Shown here piece by piece: positions 1 to 8,035 of a DNA stretch of 64,000 nt (positions are counted from its first letter, which is position 1; each line of letters starts with the position of its first letter). Position numbers and translations under genes: made by a program. The DNA lies in assembly GCA_949285905.1 (NCBI GenBank), contig CASDZV010000088.1, positions 1-64,000 on the forward strand. Direction: 5' to 3'. The stretch comes from an uncultured Spirochaetales bacterium (lineage in GTDB: Bacteria; Spirochaetota; Spirochaetia; Sphaerochaetales; Sphaerochaetaceae). The notes beneath the pieces were generated by a model, which saw nothing but the letters and a program-made list of their open reading frames with translations, searched no databases and had not been told where the DNA came from.

Positions 1-993
1 ATCGCAAACCTCGAATACAGACCGGATGAGATGGTCGCACTGGCTTATACATCAGGATGGACAAGTGATGTGGAAAGCTCAAGAGATGAATGGATCACAT
101 CATTTGAGAACGTGAATGTATATGGTGAGTTCCGTGACATTGCGAACAACGCATCACTATATATTCTCCAGGCATTCAAAGGTGCTCTCGAGTTCCACAA
201 TTGCACAAGCGATGTATTTGCAACAGGCGACAGCTATGATGGCGTATTCCTCGGAGGTTTTGCACAGGAATATACACCGCGTCTCGTCTTTGAGAACTGT
301 GTAAATGAAGGAACCCTCATTGTCAAAAACGCAGGACTGCTGACAGGAAACAGTACATACACTCCAAAAGAAGTGATAGTCAAAAACTGTGTCAACAACG
401 GTCTTGTCATCGGAACTGAGGGCAGCGGAGCATTCTGCGGTCTCAATCCTGACAAAGATGAAATTAAAAAATTGAATGAAGAATCAGAAGCGCAGATTAC
501 AGGTTCTGGAAAAATATACACATTAGGAAAAACATTAAGTGCGGCTTATGATGTTGACAGTGAAATGATCACTATCACAAACACTTCAGAAGAAGCTGTA
601 ACTTATAAAATCTCCGGATCAATCTACACTTATATGATGACTTCTGACTATGAATATAATGGAACGCTTCTCGTTTCATTCGACACAGAAGGGGAATTCA
701 ATAGTAATACTGCAGTTGTCTCATATCCTATACGACAGGTTGTAGATTACAAATATGCAGAAGAGCATAATGGAATTACTGGTACCGATGAGAACGGCAA
801 CGACATCGTAACAATTGACGGCACTACATATTACCTTGTCACAGAAAGGCATCCTCACGTCAATCAGGACATAACTGCAGTGATAACAGCCTCCAATGAA
901 AGTTCGGAGCATGTAATCAAATCTCTTGATTTCATTGTTCTTTCTTATGATGCAGATGGAATTCCTGTTGGATACGTGAAACTTGATATTTAA
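1..993 (+). CDS. Hypothetical surface-type protein, 5'-truncated
   Basis: The frame is open from base 1, so the window begins inside the gene; about 330 residues are visible. The first half repeats a loose pattern of short beta-strands with N-C-V-N motifs (FENCVNEGT, VKNCVNNGL), as in beta-helix or GLUG-like surface proteins. The second half looks like a beta-sandwich with Thr/Ser-rich strands. There is no membrane anchor at the C-terminus. It ends before a good rho-independent terminator, so it is the last gene of its transcript. I do not recognise a specific family; an extracellular or cell-surface role is inferred from composition only. Confidence 0.6.
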   Translation: MANLEYRPDEMVALAYTSGWTSDVESSRDEWITSFENVNVYGEFRDIANNASLYILQAFKGALEFHNCTSDVFATGDSYDGVFLGGFAQEYTPRLVFENCVNEGTLIVKNAGLLTGNSTYTPKEVIVKNCVNNGLVIGTEGSGAFCGLNPDKDEIKKLNEESEAQITGSGKIYTLGKTLSAAYDVDSEMITITNTSEEAVTYKISGSIYTYMMTSDYEYNGTLLVSFDTEGEFNSNTAVVSYPIRQVVDYKYAEEHNGITGTDENGNDIVTIDGTTYYLVTERHPHVNQDITAVITASNESSEHVIKSLDFIVLSYDADGIPVGYVKLDI

Positions 994-1014
994 TTAATTT
1001 CAATTCAATAAGCC

Positions 1015-1044
1015 GGGTGTCCGCATGGGCACCCATTTTGTTTT
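1015..1044 (+). terminator. Rho-independent terminator
   Basis: An 8-bp stem (GGGTGTCC / GGGCACCC, one G-T pair) with a 4-nt loop is followed by ATTTTGTTTT. It lies 22 bp after the stop codon of the first gene. Confidence 0.8.
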
Positions 1045-1259
1045 CATATTTCGTGGTGAGCAGAAAGTATTATCTCAATTTATTTCCCTTGGCAGTGAAA
1101 CAACAAACAGCTGAAGACGCAGAGAACAATCTTTCTATCAAACAACCATCAAACAAATTATTGATTGCAATATATACAATTAGCTGAAAATGAGAGCCAA
1201 AGCAGCAATTTTCATCAAACAAATTCTTATTACAGTGTCATTATCTGAAGCAACGGAAT

Positions 1260-1291
1260 GGCAAAGAGAAAGGCTGGCATTGCGGCCAGCC
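1260..1291 (-). terminator. Rho-independent terminator of the deaminase-gltS operon
   Basis: A perfect 7-bp stem (GGCTGGC at 1272-1278, GCCAGCC at 1285-1291) is followed on the minus strand by TTTCTCTTTG. It lies just beyond the stop of the small membrane protein gene. Confidence 0.75.
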
Positions 1292-1310
1292 CGGTTTGTT
1301 CTGGAGAACC

Positions 1311-1691
1311 TCAGTTCTCTTTGTTTTCTGTTTCAGGATGAACTTCAGCATCCACAGCTTCTGCTTTTGCTTTCTTCATCTCGCTGATATCAGCTTTCCT
1401 TGCCTTCTCTGCAGTCACCTTGCCTTCCTTATGATCATTGATCTGCAGAATTGCGAAGATGACCATCAGGACAAGGCCTGCATCAAAGGAGAGATGACCG
1501 AATGATGAGAGAGCAGAGCCTGAACCAGGGGATGCGACAGTATAACGCGCTGAATACATGAAAGCACCATGACCATAGTGGTATACAGCACTATGAGGAG
1601 CATCCAACCATGCACCTGCACCTACAAGTGCAATACCCGCAACCAGAAGTATTATCCCGAAAACAAGAGCAACTACTGAACCCTTTCTCAT
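1311..1691 (-). CDS. Small two-helix membrane protein, unknown function
   Basis: 126 residues starting MRKGS. This ATG was chosen over an upstream in-frame one because GGAGGAAG sits 5-12 bases before it. Hydrophobic segments lie at about residues 7-28 and 66-84, with a His/Tyr-rich stretch between them. The C-terminal third is a charged Lys/Glu/Ala coiled tail that is probably cytoplasmic. It is the last gene of the minus-strand operon, 84 bp after gltS, and is followed by a terminator. I do not recognise a family; an accessory role to the transporter is possible from position only. Confidence 0.6.
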   Translation of the reverse strand: MRKGSVVALVFGIILLVAGIALVGAGAWLDAPHSAVYHYGHGAFMYSARYTVASPGSGSALSSFGHLSFDAGLVLMVIFAILQINDHKEGKVTAEKARKADISEMKKAKAEAVDAEVHPETENKEN

Positions 1692-1775
1692 TTTATCTTC
1701 CTCCGCTAGTAAGATAACACATCGGAAAAAGAAAGAGTCCAGCTTCACATAATCTTCAGAAGAAGCCCACCATTC

Positions 1776-3191
1776 CTATTTAAGCCAGAATGTACCAGCG
1801 TTTCTGAATGCCTTCTTCCTCGCAAGGACACAATAAAGTGCAATGAAAATCAGCGTATAAAGAAGCGTTATACCGAGCATAGCGTAGAAGAGCGCCGGGT
1901 TATTCTGCACATAGCTGTATGCAGGAAGATTCACAAAGAGAATCAGGGGGAAAACGAACACAAATACCATGCCGGACGCATATGCATAATCACGTGCTGC
2001 AGGTGTCTCGAAATCAGGGTCAACCACTCTCAGAAGCGAAAGCCCAGTCGGAAGCGTTCCTGTTGCAGTGCCGAAGAGCACAAGCATCCTGTAGAACTGA
2101 TGGTCGGAGAACAAGCGCGAGGAATACCAGGGCAGCACAAAGCACGTGATGAGTATACCGACTACGATAAGTATGATTACAGGAACATAGTATGCGGCAA
2201 GTGCTGTCAGCGATATAGCGCCAAGACATGCAGATACTGTAATATCCACGGAAAGACCATTGATACGGTTCAGAGTACCGTTATCGATTGTGTAAGCAAT
2301 CCCCGTCTTCTTTATAACCAAGCGGACAATGGCCGCTGCGAACATGCTGAAGATGAAATTGACGCCCCAGAGTGTCGAAGCAATCTCAGCACCGATTCCG
2401 CCCAGATAGCCCAGCAAGTACTCAATCGCTGTAAGCATAAACCATGACACAAGGTATGAAAGCATGATGAGAGCAACATGATATGAAAGTGTATCGATGG
2501 ACTCTCCCTCGCTTGTCAGTCTCGATCCTTCCCTTGTCTCTCCTTTCTTCATGAATCCCGAAAAAAGCTTCCGTTCCCTGAGCTTTTCAGCATCGGATGA
2601 TGGTATCCAGCCATTCCGCACACCAAGGTTGATGAGAATCACACCACCAATACTGCCTGTGATGAACCCGGCAGCAGCCATCGCAAGTCCTACAGACGTC
2701 GCACCTTCAAAACCCATATCCTCCCATGGAAGCGCTATCGAATAAGCCTGTCCGGGCCCAAGTTCAAAGCCAAGAGGAAGTGTCAGACCGATAGCTGGAA
2801 AGAGATCCGGAGCGAAAGTGAGAATCATCAGAAGAGTTGCTGCAAGGCCGAAGAAGCACTGCAGTCCATATTGTCCGAATATAGCGACAACATTCTCGAG
2901 AAACGAACGTCTTGCGCTACCGTCCTTTGGTTTATCATCAGCTGGGTTGCGCAGTGCCATCGCTATGAATGAGATGTTCAGAAGATGGTAAACAAGGTCT
3001 CCCAGGAAATCAGCATCAAGCCCGAAGAACGGCGCTGCGAAATTATAGAAAACAAGGAGGAAGAATCCTCCAATGATAGCGGATGGTATCAAAAAGCGCT
3101 GAAAGAGCTTCACCTTTGCTCTCAGCAGTGCGCCAAGAAGCAACCCCGCTCCAACATTTCCCAGATTGATAATAGCTGTGAAATCCATCAA
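1776..3191 (-). CDS. gltS: GltS-type sodium/glutamate symporter
   Basis: 471 residues with about twelve hydrophobic segments. The N-terminus (NLGNVGAGLLLGALLRAKV) and the internal LPLGFELGPGQAYSIALPWE segment fit the sodium:glutamate symporter family, which imports glutamate with Na+ at the inner membrane. The protein is longer than E. coli GltS (about 400) because of an extra charged cytoplasmic loop (about residues 200-235, rich in Arg/Lys/Glu). Its start codon overlaps the stop of the upstream acyltransferase by 4 bp, so it is part of the same operon. Substrate specificity within the family is not proven by sequence. Confidence 0.85.
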   Translation of the reverse strand: MMDFTAIINLGNVGAGLLLGALLRAKVKLFQRFLIPSAIIGGFFLLVFYNFAAPFFGLDADFLGDLVYHLLNISFIAMALRNPADDKPKDGSARRSFLENVVAIFGQYGLQCFFGLAATLLMILTFAPDLFPAIGLTLPLGFELGPGQAYSIALPWEDMGFEGATSVGLAMAAAGFITGSIGGVILINLGVRNGWIPSSDAEKLRERKLFSGFMKKGETREGSRLTSEGESIDTLSYHVALIMLSYLVSWFMLTAIEYLLGYLGGIGAEIASTLWGVNFIFSMFAAAIVRLVIKKTGIAYTIDNGTLNRINGLSVDITVSACLGAISLTALAAYYVPVIILIVVGILITCFVLPWYSSRLFSDHQFYRMLVLFGTATGTLPTGLSLLRVVDPDFETPAARDYAYASGMVFVFVFPLILFVNLPAYSYVQNNPALFYAMLGITLLYTLIFIALYCVLARKKAFRNAGTFWLK

Positions 3192-4405
3192 GATTCCCCC
3201 TTAGATTTGGTAATAAGATACAATTCCTGATACTTCAGGGCAGAACGGTCAAGCGATGTGCGGAAACGGTACTGAACACCACAGGAATAGAACTCGACTG
3301 TCTGCTTTGCGTTTATGACCATCGATTCAATGGAAGAAAACGGAATCTCAAGTTCCCTGAAACGCCGTCCATTGTGATCAACTGTTTCCGGAAAAACAAA
3401 ACGAAGGCCTTCATGGCTGCATTCAATCCGGAAAGAAGTGGAAACTGTCTGCAGTTTCTTCTTGCCGGGAATCTGGAAGAGGATTCCATCATCTGAGAAG
3501 AGAGAGCCTGAAGCAGCATTCTCGTAGATGCGTTCCATTTCGGATTTCTCGTATTCATGCCACTCTGAAAGCTTCGTGAAAGGTATTGCGCTGTCATTTG
3601 TCCTGATTCTTCCGTACTCATCAAACTCAGCTGAGAAACCGCATGTGCTGCATTCAGCCTTGTTGCCGGAAGAACGGACAGTCGAGAAGGCATGGCACTT
3701 CGGACAGAGATAGAAAAGACGCTCCGAACCTTCTGCAAGAGTCTTCGATTCATATGGTATCCTCGCCTTCTCTTCCCATTCATCAGTGGAGAAGGAAAGA
3801 CACTCCTTTGTGATACTCTGGATTTCGGGAAGCGACATCGACGCAATCTCTTCAGGAGAGAGAACACGCACGATACGGACAGAGACAGGGCCCTTGCGCA
3901 CGGTGTCAGACCAGCGTGGCTTATTGAGAAAACCTCCTTCGATATGAGCGAATATAACTGGAACTCTGAAAAGCCTGACAAGCTTCGCAGTCGCCCCTGT
4001 GATATCCATCATCTCGCCATCCCAGCTTCTTGTCCCTTCTGGAAAAAGGCCGACGATGTCTCCGTCTTTCAGAGCCTTTGAGATACTGCGTATAGTCTCA
4101 AGATCGCTCCTGCCCTGGGATTTAGGGATTGCACGTACCAGATGGCGCAAGAGAAATCCAACACCTTTCATCTTGAAAAGATAGCTCCCTGCAACCCATC
4201 TGATTGTATAAGGGTACACCGCAGAGATGAAGAACGGATCATTTGTATGAGTGTGGTTGGCGAAGACGATAGCAGGTCCGGTAAACGGGTAAACACTTTC
4301 TATTGCCTCACATGACAAACTGTACTTATGCTTCAGGAAGCGTCCATAAGTTGCCTTCAGTACTCTGTACGCAGGTGTGAGATTCTCCTTCATGGCAGAC
4401 CTCAT
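3188..4405 (-). CDS. PlsC-type acyltransferase with C-terminal zinc ribbon
   Basis: 405 residues. The 1-acylglycerol-3-phosphate acyltransferase motifs are present: NHTHTND (His51-x4-Asp56) and FPEGTR (121-126). This part should transfer an acyl chain to lysophosphatidate or a related acceptor at the inner membrane. After about residue 225 there is an unusual extension containing CPKC...CSTC, a four-cysteine zinc ribbon, followed by about 140 residues of mainly beta-strand sequence. The start overlaps the phosphorylase stop by ATGA; a second ATG at 4393 has a better GAGG site 6 bases upstream, so the true N-terminus could be four residues shorter. It lies in an operon with nucleoside-salvage genes, a link I cannot explain. 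Confidence 0.8.
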   Translation of the reverse strand: MRSAMKENLTPAYRVLKATYGRFLKHKYSLSCEAIESVYPFTGPAIVFANHTHTNDPFFISAVYPYTIRWVAGSYLFKMKGVGFLLRHLVRAIPKSQGRSDLETIRSISKALKDGDIVGLFPEGTRSWDGEMMDITGATAKLVRLFRVPVIFAHIEGGFLNKPRWSDTVRKGPVSVRIVRVLSPEEIASMSLPEIQSITKECLSFSTDEWEEKARIPYESKTLAEGSERLFYLCPKCHAFSTVRSSGNKAECSTCGFSAEFDEYGRIRTNDSAIPFTKLSEWHEYEKSEMERIYENAASGSLFSDDGILFQIPGKKKLQTVSTSFRIECSHEGLRFVFPETVDHNGRRFRELEIPFSSIESMVINAKQTVEFYSCGVQYRFRTSLDRSALKYQELYLITKSKGES

Positions 4406-5109
4406 ACAGAAAGTGTCCTGACTGCGATAGCCATGATTGTACTCACAAGTTTTTCTACAGACTCATCCTCAAGAAATGAAACACCTTCTGCATCCAGTCC
4501 TGCAGCCCAGTTGATGGAATACGCGACAGCAGCGTTGGGGATACCTGCCTCTTTCAGAAGCGCGGCTTCCGTTCCGAGCGTCATACCGACAACATCTGCC
4601 CCCATGCTTCTGTACGCCATAATCTCTGCAGGCGTTTCCAGCCGGGGACCATTAGTTGTTATGTAGACGCAGTCCAGAGCCAGCGACGAGCCTGCATGAA
4701 CAGCGTTGCGGGCAAACCTGGCACCAAGAAGGCGGTCAAAAGGCTCTACGAAAGGCGTATGCCTCACATCCCTTGTGCTGCCGTCGAAGAATGTATTCTC
4801 CCTTGAGTAAGCCAGATCGATGAAATCGCGGACAAGACCGAAACGCCCAGGAGAGAGACGGCGGGTAATTGAACCTACTGCATAGATTGATATGACTTCC
4901 TCAACTCCCAGATCGGCAAGAGCCTGTACATTAGCTTTGTAGTTGATCATATGAGGAGGCACTGAGTGACTTGGACGATGCCGCGGCAGGAAGACGATAT
5001 CATCTGAGACTGAGTAAAAGGCCTCCCCATATTTAGTGACAATGCGTTCGATCTTTGAACTGAACCGCTGATCTTTATCTATACCTGTTCCGCCGATTAT
5101 TGCTTTCAA
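4402..5109 (-). CDS. MTA/MTI-type purine nucleoside phosphorylase
   Basis: 235 residues of the methylthioadenosine phosphorylase family: GGTGID at the N-terminus (phosphate site), RHRPSHSVPPHMINY, TNGPRLETPAEI and VVGMTLGTEAAL. It splits a purine nucleoside with phosphate to give the base and ribose (or methylthioribose) 1-phosphate. In the base-recognition loop it has Asn-Trp-Ala-Ala-Gly at 200-204, where adenine-specific enzymes have Asp-Tyr-Asp. Asn here fits 6-oxopurines such as methylthioinosine, inosine or guanosine, as in the Pseudomonas MTI phosphorylase type. The gene sits between an MtnA-like isomerase (4-bp overlap) and the acyltransferase. Confidence 0.85.
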   Translation of the reverse strand: MKAIIGGTGIDKDQRFSSKIERIVTKYGEAFYSVSDDIVFLPRHRPSHSVPPHMINYKANVQALADLGVEEVISIYAVGSITRRLSPGRFGLVRDFIDLAYSRENTFFDGSTRDVRHTPFVEPFDRLLGARFARNAVHAGSSLALDCVYITTNGPRLETPAEIMAYRSMGADVVGMTLGTEAALLKEAGIPNAAVAYSINWAAGLDAEGVSFLEDESVEKLVSTIMAIAVRTLSV

Positions 5110-6050
5110 ATTATTCCTCCATCTGTGATGATTCCGGTAACAAGCTCCGGATCTATGATATCAAAACAGGGATAAAGCGCAGAAGCGGAGGATGAAGCAA
5201 TCTCCATATCTCCCATCCGTTTGACGCTCTCGCCGCTCCTGTATTCTATGATGATATCATCCTTCTGCTTTCCCTCATCCAGGCCGAGAGAGAATGCATA
5301 ATATGGTATTCCATAATACTTTGCCGAGATGGCATTACCAAGAGTGCCTGTTTTATTGACAACTGTCCTGTCCTTCAATGCCAGGTCAGATGCTGTCATG
5401 TACTTCTGTATCTTCCCTTCCCTCATGAAATGAGCTGCCATTCCGTCCGTGATAAGAAAACACCGGACGCCCATCTCCCGGAGACACGGCTCTGTAAGAT
5501 GCGCACCCTGCAGATATGGCCTTGTCTCAGGCACATACACTGTGATGTCTTTTCCATTCATCACAGCCTTCTTCACAGAAAGCATGAACGTATGCTCTGG
5601 AAAACAGGTTGTGAGGATTCCGTCACCATTTTCAAGCACGCTCTCACCTGTATCAGAAACCCTGTCATAGAGAGCATCATAGCGCTCAAAGACAGATGCG
5701 ATGACAGCGCTCATATCCTCTCCAGATTCACAGCGTCTCAGCACGCTTTCAAGCTCGCGTTTCATCGTAGTGTTCGTAGGACGGGCAGATGAAAGAGAGA
5801 CAACAGCATCCCGGATGTGCTCCGGACAATGAAGATATGTATAAAGCACAGTATTGAGTGCCACTTCCAGCGGTCCGCCACCCTGTGTGACCATATCCTT
5901 TATCGCAGCAGAGGCTTCAGCATAATCGTGGCAGAGAATCTCCTTCTTCTGAAATGGAAGAAGGCGTCTGTCAGTGATATAAACTCCGTCTTCACATATT
6001 CTGGAGATATTCTCATGCTGGAGAATGGATGGCAGGAGACTGGAGATCAC
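5106..6050 (-). CDS. mtnA: MtnA-like aldose-1-phosphate isomerase (eIF2B-alpha fold)
   Basis: 314 residues of the methylthioribose-1-phosphate isomerase / eIF2B-alpha family, which converts a ribose-1-phosphate to the ribulose form. Visible landmarks are GGGPLEVALN, SARPTN, a catalytic-type Cys149 in LTTCFPEH, ETRPYLQGA (175-183), Asp222 in TASDLAL and NKTGT (232-236). The loops around Cys149 and Asp222 differ from textbook MtnA (THCNTG and GADRI), so the sugar may be ribose rather than methylthioribose. It overlaps both neighbours by 4 bp, and the phosphorylase next door would supply its substrate. Confidence 0.8.
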   Translation of the reverse strand: MISSLLPSILQHENISRICEDGVYITDRRLLPFQKKEILCHDYAEASAAIKDMVTQGGGPLEVALNTVLYTYLHCPEHIRDAVVSLSSARPTNTTMKRELESVLRRCESGEDMSAVIASVFERYDALYDRVSDTGESVLENGDGILTTCFPEHTFMLSVKKAVMNGKDITVYVPETRPYLQGAHLTEPCLREMGVRCFLITDGMAAHFMREGKIQKYMTASDLALKDRTVVNKTGTLGNAISAKYYGIPYYAFSLGLDEGKQKDDIIIEYRSGESVKRMGDMEIASSSASALYPCFDIIDPELVTGIITDGGII

Positions 6051-6529
6051 GACCAGAAATCCTTGTGATCTTCAAGTATTGCAGAGAGCAGCTCCTCATC
6101 ATCTGTAGGGCCTTCTATGATTATCTCCTTCTGCCCATGTGAGACAACATCCCTAGATGAAAGAGAGAATGTCGGGTTCTCCTCATTATCCCCAGTGCAG
6201 GCAAGAAGTGACTTCTCAGTCGCACCGAAAACAAGACGTCCGACATTCGTCCAGTAAAGCGCGCCTGTGCACATGCAGCATGGCTCGAAATTCGAGTAAA
6301 GCGTGCACTCCTTAAGCTCTTCTGGTGAGTATTTCCTGGCAGCCTGCAAGAGAAGCAGAGTCTCTGCATGATACGCGCTTCCGCCTTCTGTGAATGCATT
6401 GCCCTGCTCCATCAGAACGTTTCCATTCTTATCTGCAAGAAGAGCTCCGAATGGATGATTGCCCTTCTCCATTGCATTATGTGCAATCTCGACTGTGCGC
6501 CTTAAGAGTTCTTTGTCTTTCTCTGTCAT
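6047..6529 (-). CDS. Cytidine-deaminase-fold nucleobase/nucleoside deaminase
   Basis: 160 residues with the zinc-site motifs HAE and EPCCMC (PCxxC), and HPFGALL near the N-terminus, as in guanine deaminase (GuaD), guanosine deaminase and TadA-like enzymes. It hydrolyses an exocyclic amino group; guanine or guanosine is the likeliest substrate by family, methylthioadenosine is possible from context. Start choice: a GTG at 6535 is in frame, but the ATG at 6529 lies exactly 6 bases after an extended -10 (TGCTAGAAT), and there is no Shine-Dalgarno site, so a leaderless ATG start is preferred. It is the first gene of the operon running to 1311. Confidence 0.8.
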   Translation of the reverse strand: MTEKDKELLRRTVEIAHNAMEKGNHPFGALLADKNGNVLMEQGNAFTEGGSAYHAETLLLLQAARKYSPEELKECTLYSNFEPCCMCTGALYWTNVGRLVFGATEKSLLACTGDNEENPTFSLSSRDVVSHGQKEIIIEGPTDDEELLSAILEDHKDFWS

Positions 6530-6535
6530 GGACAC

Positions 6536-6564
6536 ATTCTAGCACAAGATTGATTTCCACAGAA
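6536..6564 (-). promoter_or_regulatory. Extended -10 promoter, leaderless start
   Basis: On the minus strand TTCTGT, 17 bp, then TAGAAT preceded by TGC; the ATG of the deaminase follows after 6 bases. This predicts transcription starting at or next to the initiation codon. Confidence 0.6.
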
Positions 6565-6640
6565 ACTACACATCCCTTCGTTGACCTGGGAAAAACATAT
6601 AGCTAAATTTTAATCAGCTCACAAAAAGAGGTTTTATAAG

Positions 6641-7936
6641 ATGAAGAAAGTATTGACAGCAATTGCAGTTCTCTTCTTCTCTGGTGCACTTCTCTTTGCA
6701 CAGGGAGTGGATGAACTGCAGAGCGATGAGTCCCTGGTGAAAGTAACATCAGTGACAGTTGATGAACAGGGCAACTATAGAATCACTTCTATGCGTCCGG
6801 ATGGGGAGACTGTTATCTATATTGCATCTGAGTCCACGACAGAGAGTGTGCCATCTCTTTCAGAGATTGCAGATGGAGACTACATCGCAGTCAAGGACAG
6901 CGGAATAATGACAATGTCACTGCCACCGCAGATCCCTGCTGTAGCCATCAGGGATGTGACAGATGCTGTCGAAGCCGGGCTCATCGCCTTTGAGCCTGCT
7001 GTACCTGCGGCTCTTCCTGGTGTGATGATTGCTATCGGAAACGTGGAAAGAGAGAATCTTGACTCTGCATTTGCATATTCATACGGCTATCTTTCAATGA
7101 AGGGTCTGATGACACAGAACCTCTATCCGCGCGGAGGATATTTTGCACGCGGCGTTCTCGATGCCGGAGAGATTGGAAACACTGCCCCGCTCCTGACAAA
7201 CGAGGAGATGTCATCTGCTCTCAACGAATTCATGACAGATGTCTATAATGCAGGACTTCCTACTGATTATGGTGAGGTCATTGCAGATGAGGAGAGCATC
7301 AGAGCGCTGGAGAAGCCTGAGTCGCTCGAGGACAGATTCGGCTATGCATATGGTTACTTCACAATTCTCAACATCCTTTATGGTGGTATAGACGTGCAGG
7401 CTGCAGAGTTTGCGGCAGGCGTTCTCACTGCACTCTACTCCGCAGATCCTGTATTCACAGAAGAAGAGATGAATGGCTTCATCGAGGCTTATATCGAGAA
7501 ACTTAATGAGGAATACAGAGCATGGCTTGAGGAGCTAGCCGCCACAAACCTTGCAGAAGCAGAGACATTCCTTGAGGACAATGCAGCACGCCCTGAAGTG
7601 ACAGTACTTCCATCAGGAGTGCAGATTGAATTCATGTACGATGACACAACTGAGAGCGCTACACCTGCAGATACAGACACTGTCACTGTCGATTACACGC
7701 TCACACTCATCGATGGGACAGTGATGGATCAGGGAGAGGATGTGACATTCTCACTCTCATCCCTCATTCCAGGATTTACAGAAGCTGTGAAGGCAATGAC
7801 AGTCGGTGACACTATCCGCGCTTACATCCATCCTGATATGGGATACGGTGCAGGTGGCACACAGACTATCGAACCGAACTCACTTCTTATCTTTGATATC
7901 ACACTGGATAGTATCCAGGCTCCAGAAGAGAACTGA
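6641..7936 (+). CDS. Secreted FKBP-type peptidyl-prolyl isomerase
   Basis: 431 residues. A signal peptide is clear (Lys-Lys, hydrophobic core, then LFAQG at about 20). The middle (about 130-300) contains two repeats of the helical FKBP N-terminal dimerisation type (SAFAYSYGYLSMKGL / DRFGYAYGYFTILNI, each followed by FARGVLDAG / FAAGVLTAL). The C-terminal about 95 residues form the FKBP domain (VTVDYTLTLIDGTVMD, PGFTEAVKAMTVGD, PDMGYGAGG). It should assist folding of exported proteins in the periplasm, like FkpA/Mip. AAGAGG lies about 12 bases before the ATG. It is monocistronic, with its own terminator. Confidence 0.9.
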   Translation: MKKVLTAIAVLFFSGALLFAQGVDELQSDESLVKVTSVTVDEQGNYRITSMRPDGETVIYIASESTTESVPSLSEIADGDYIAVKDSGIMTMSLPPQIPAVAIRDVTDAVEAGLIAFEPAVPAALPGVMIAIGNVERENLDSAFAYSYGYLSMKGLMTQNLYPRGGYFARGVLDAGEIGNTAPLLTNEEMSSALNEFMTDVYNAGLPTDYGEVIADEESIRALEKPESLEDRFGYAYGYFTILNILYGGIDVQAAEFAAGVLTALYSADPVFTEEEMNGFIEAYIEKLNEEYRAWLEELAATNLAEAETFLEDNAARPEVTVLPSGVQIEFMYDDTTESATPADTDTVTVDYTLTLIDGTVMDQGEDVTFSLSSLIPGFTEAVKAMTVGDTIRAYIHPDMGYGAGGTQTIEPNSLLIFDITLDSIQAPEEN

Positions 7937-7954
7937 AAAAGGTATTCATACATC

Positions 7955-7988
7955 ACAGGGGTGTCTCACCACAGGCACCCCTGTTTTT
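7955..7988 (+). terminator. Rho-independent terminator of the FKBP gene
   Basis: ACAGGGGTG and CACCCCTGT form a perfect 9-bp stem with a 12-nt loop, followed by TTTTT. Confidence 0.9.
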
Positions 7989-8035
7989 GTCGCAAAAACG
8001 AAAAGATTATCATATAATCTGGAAAAGGAACGAGA

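Larger units (their letters stand above)
994..1310. other. Intergenic stretch between convergent genes
   Basis: These 317 bases hold two terminators (one at each end) and no convincing gene. The middle is AT-rich and contains three copies of ATCAAACAA (around 1138, 1150 and 1214), which may be decayed repeat material. I see no RNA gene here. Confidence 0.5.

Noticed and set aside
1138-1222. Three ATCAAACAA copies as a repeat array
   Set aside because: Spacing is irregular and the unit is only 9 bases in AT-rich DNA; it is noted in the intergenic entry but not called as an array.
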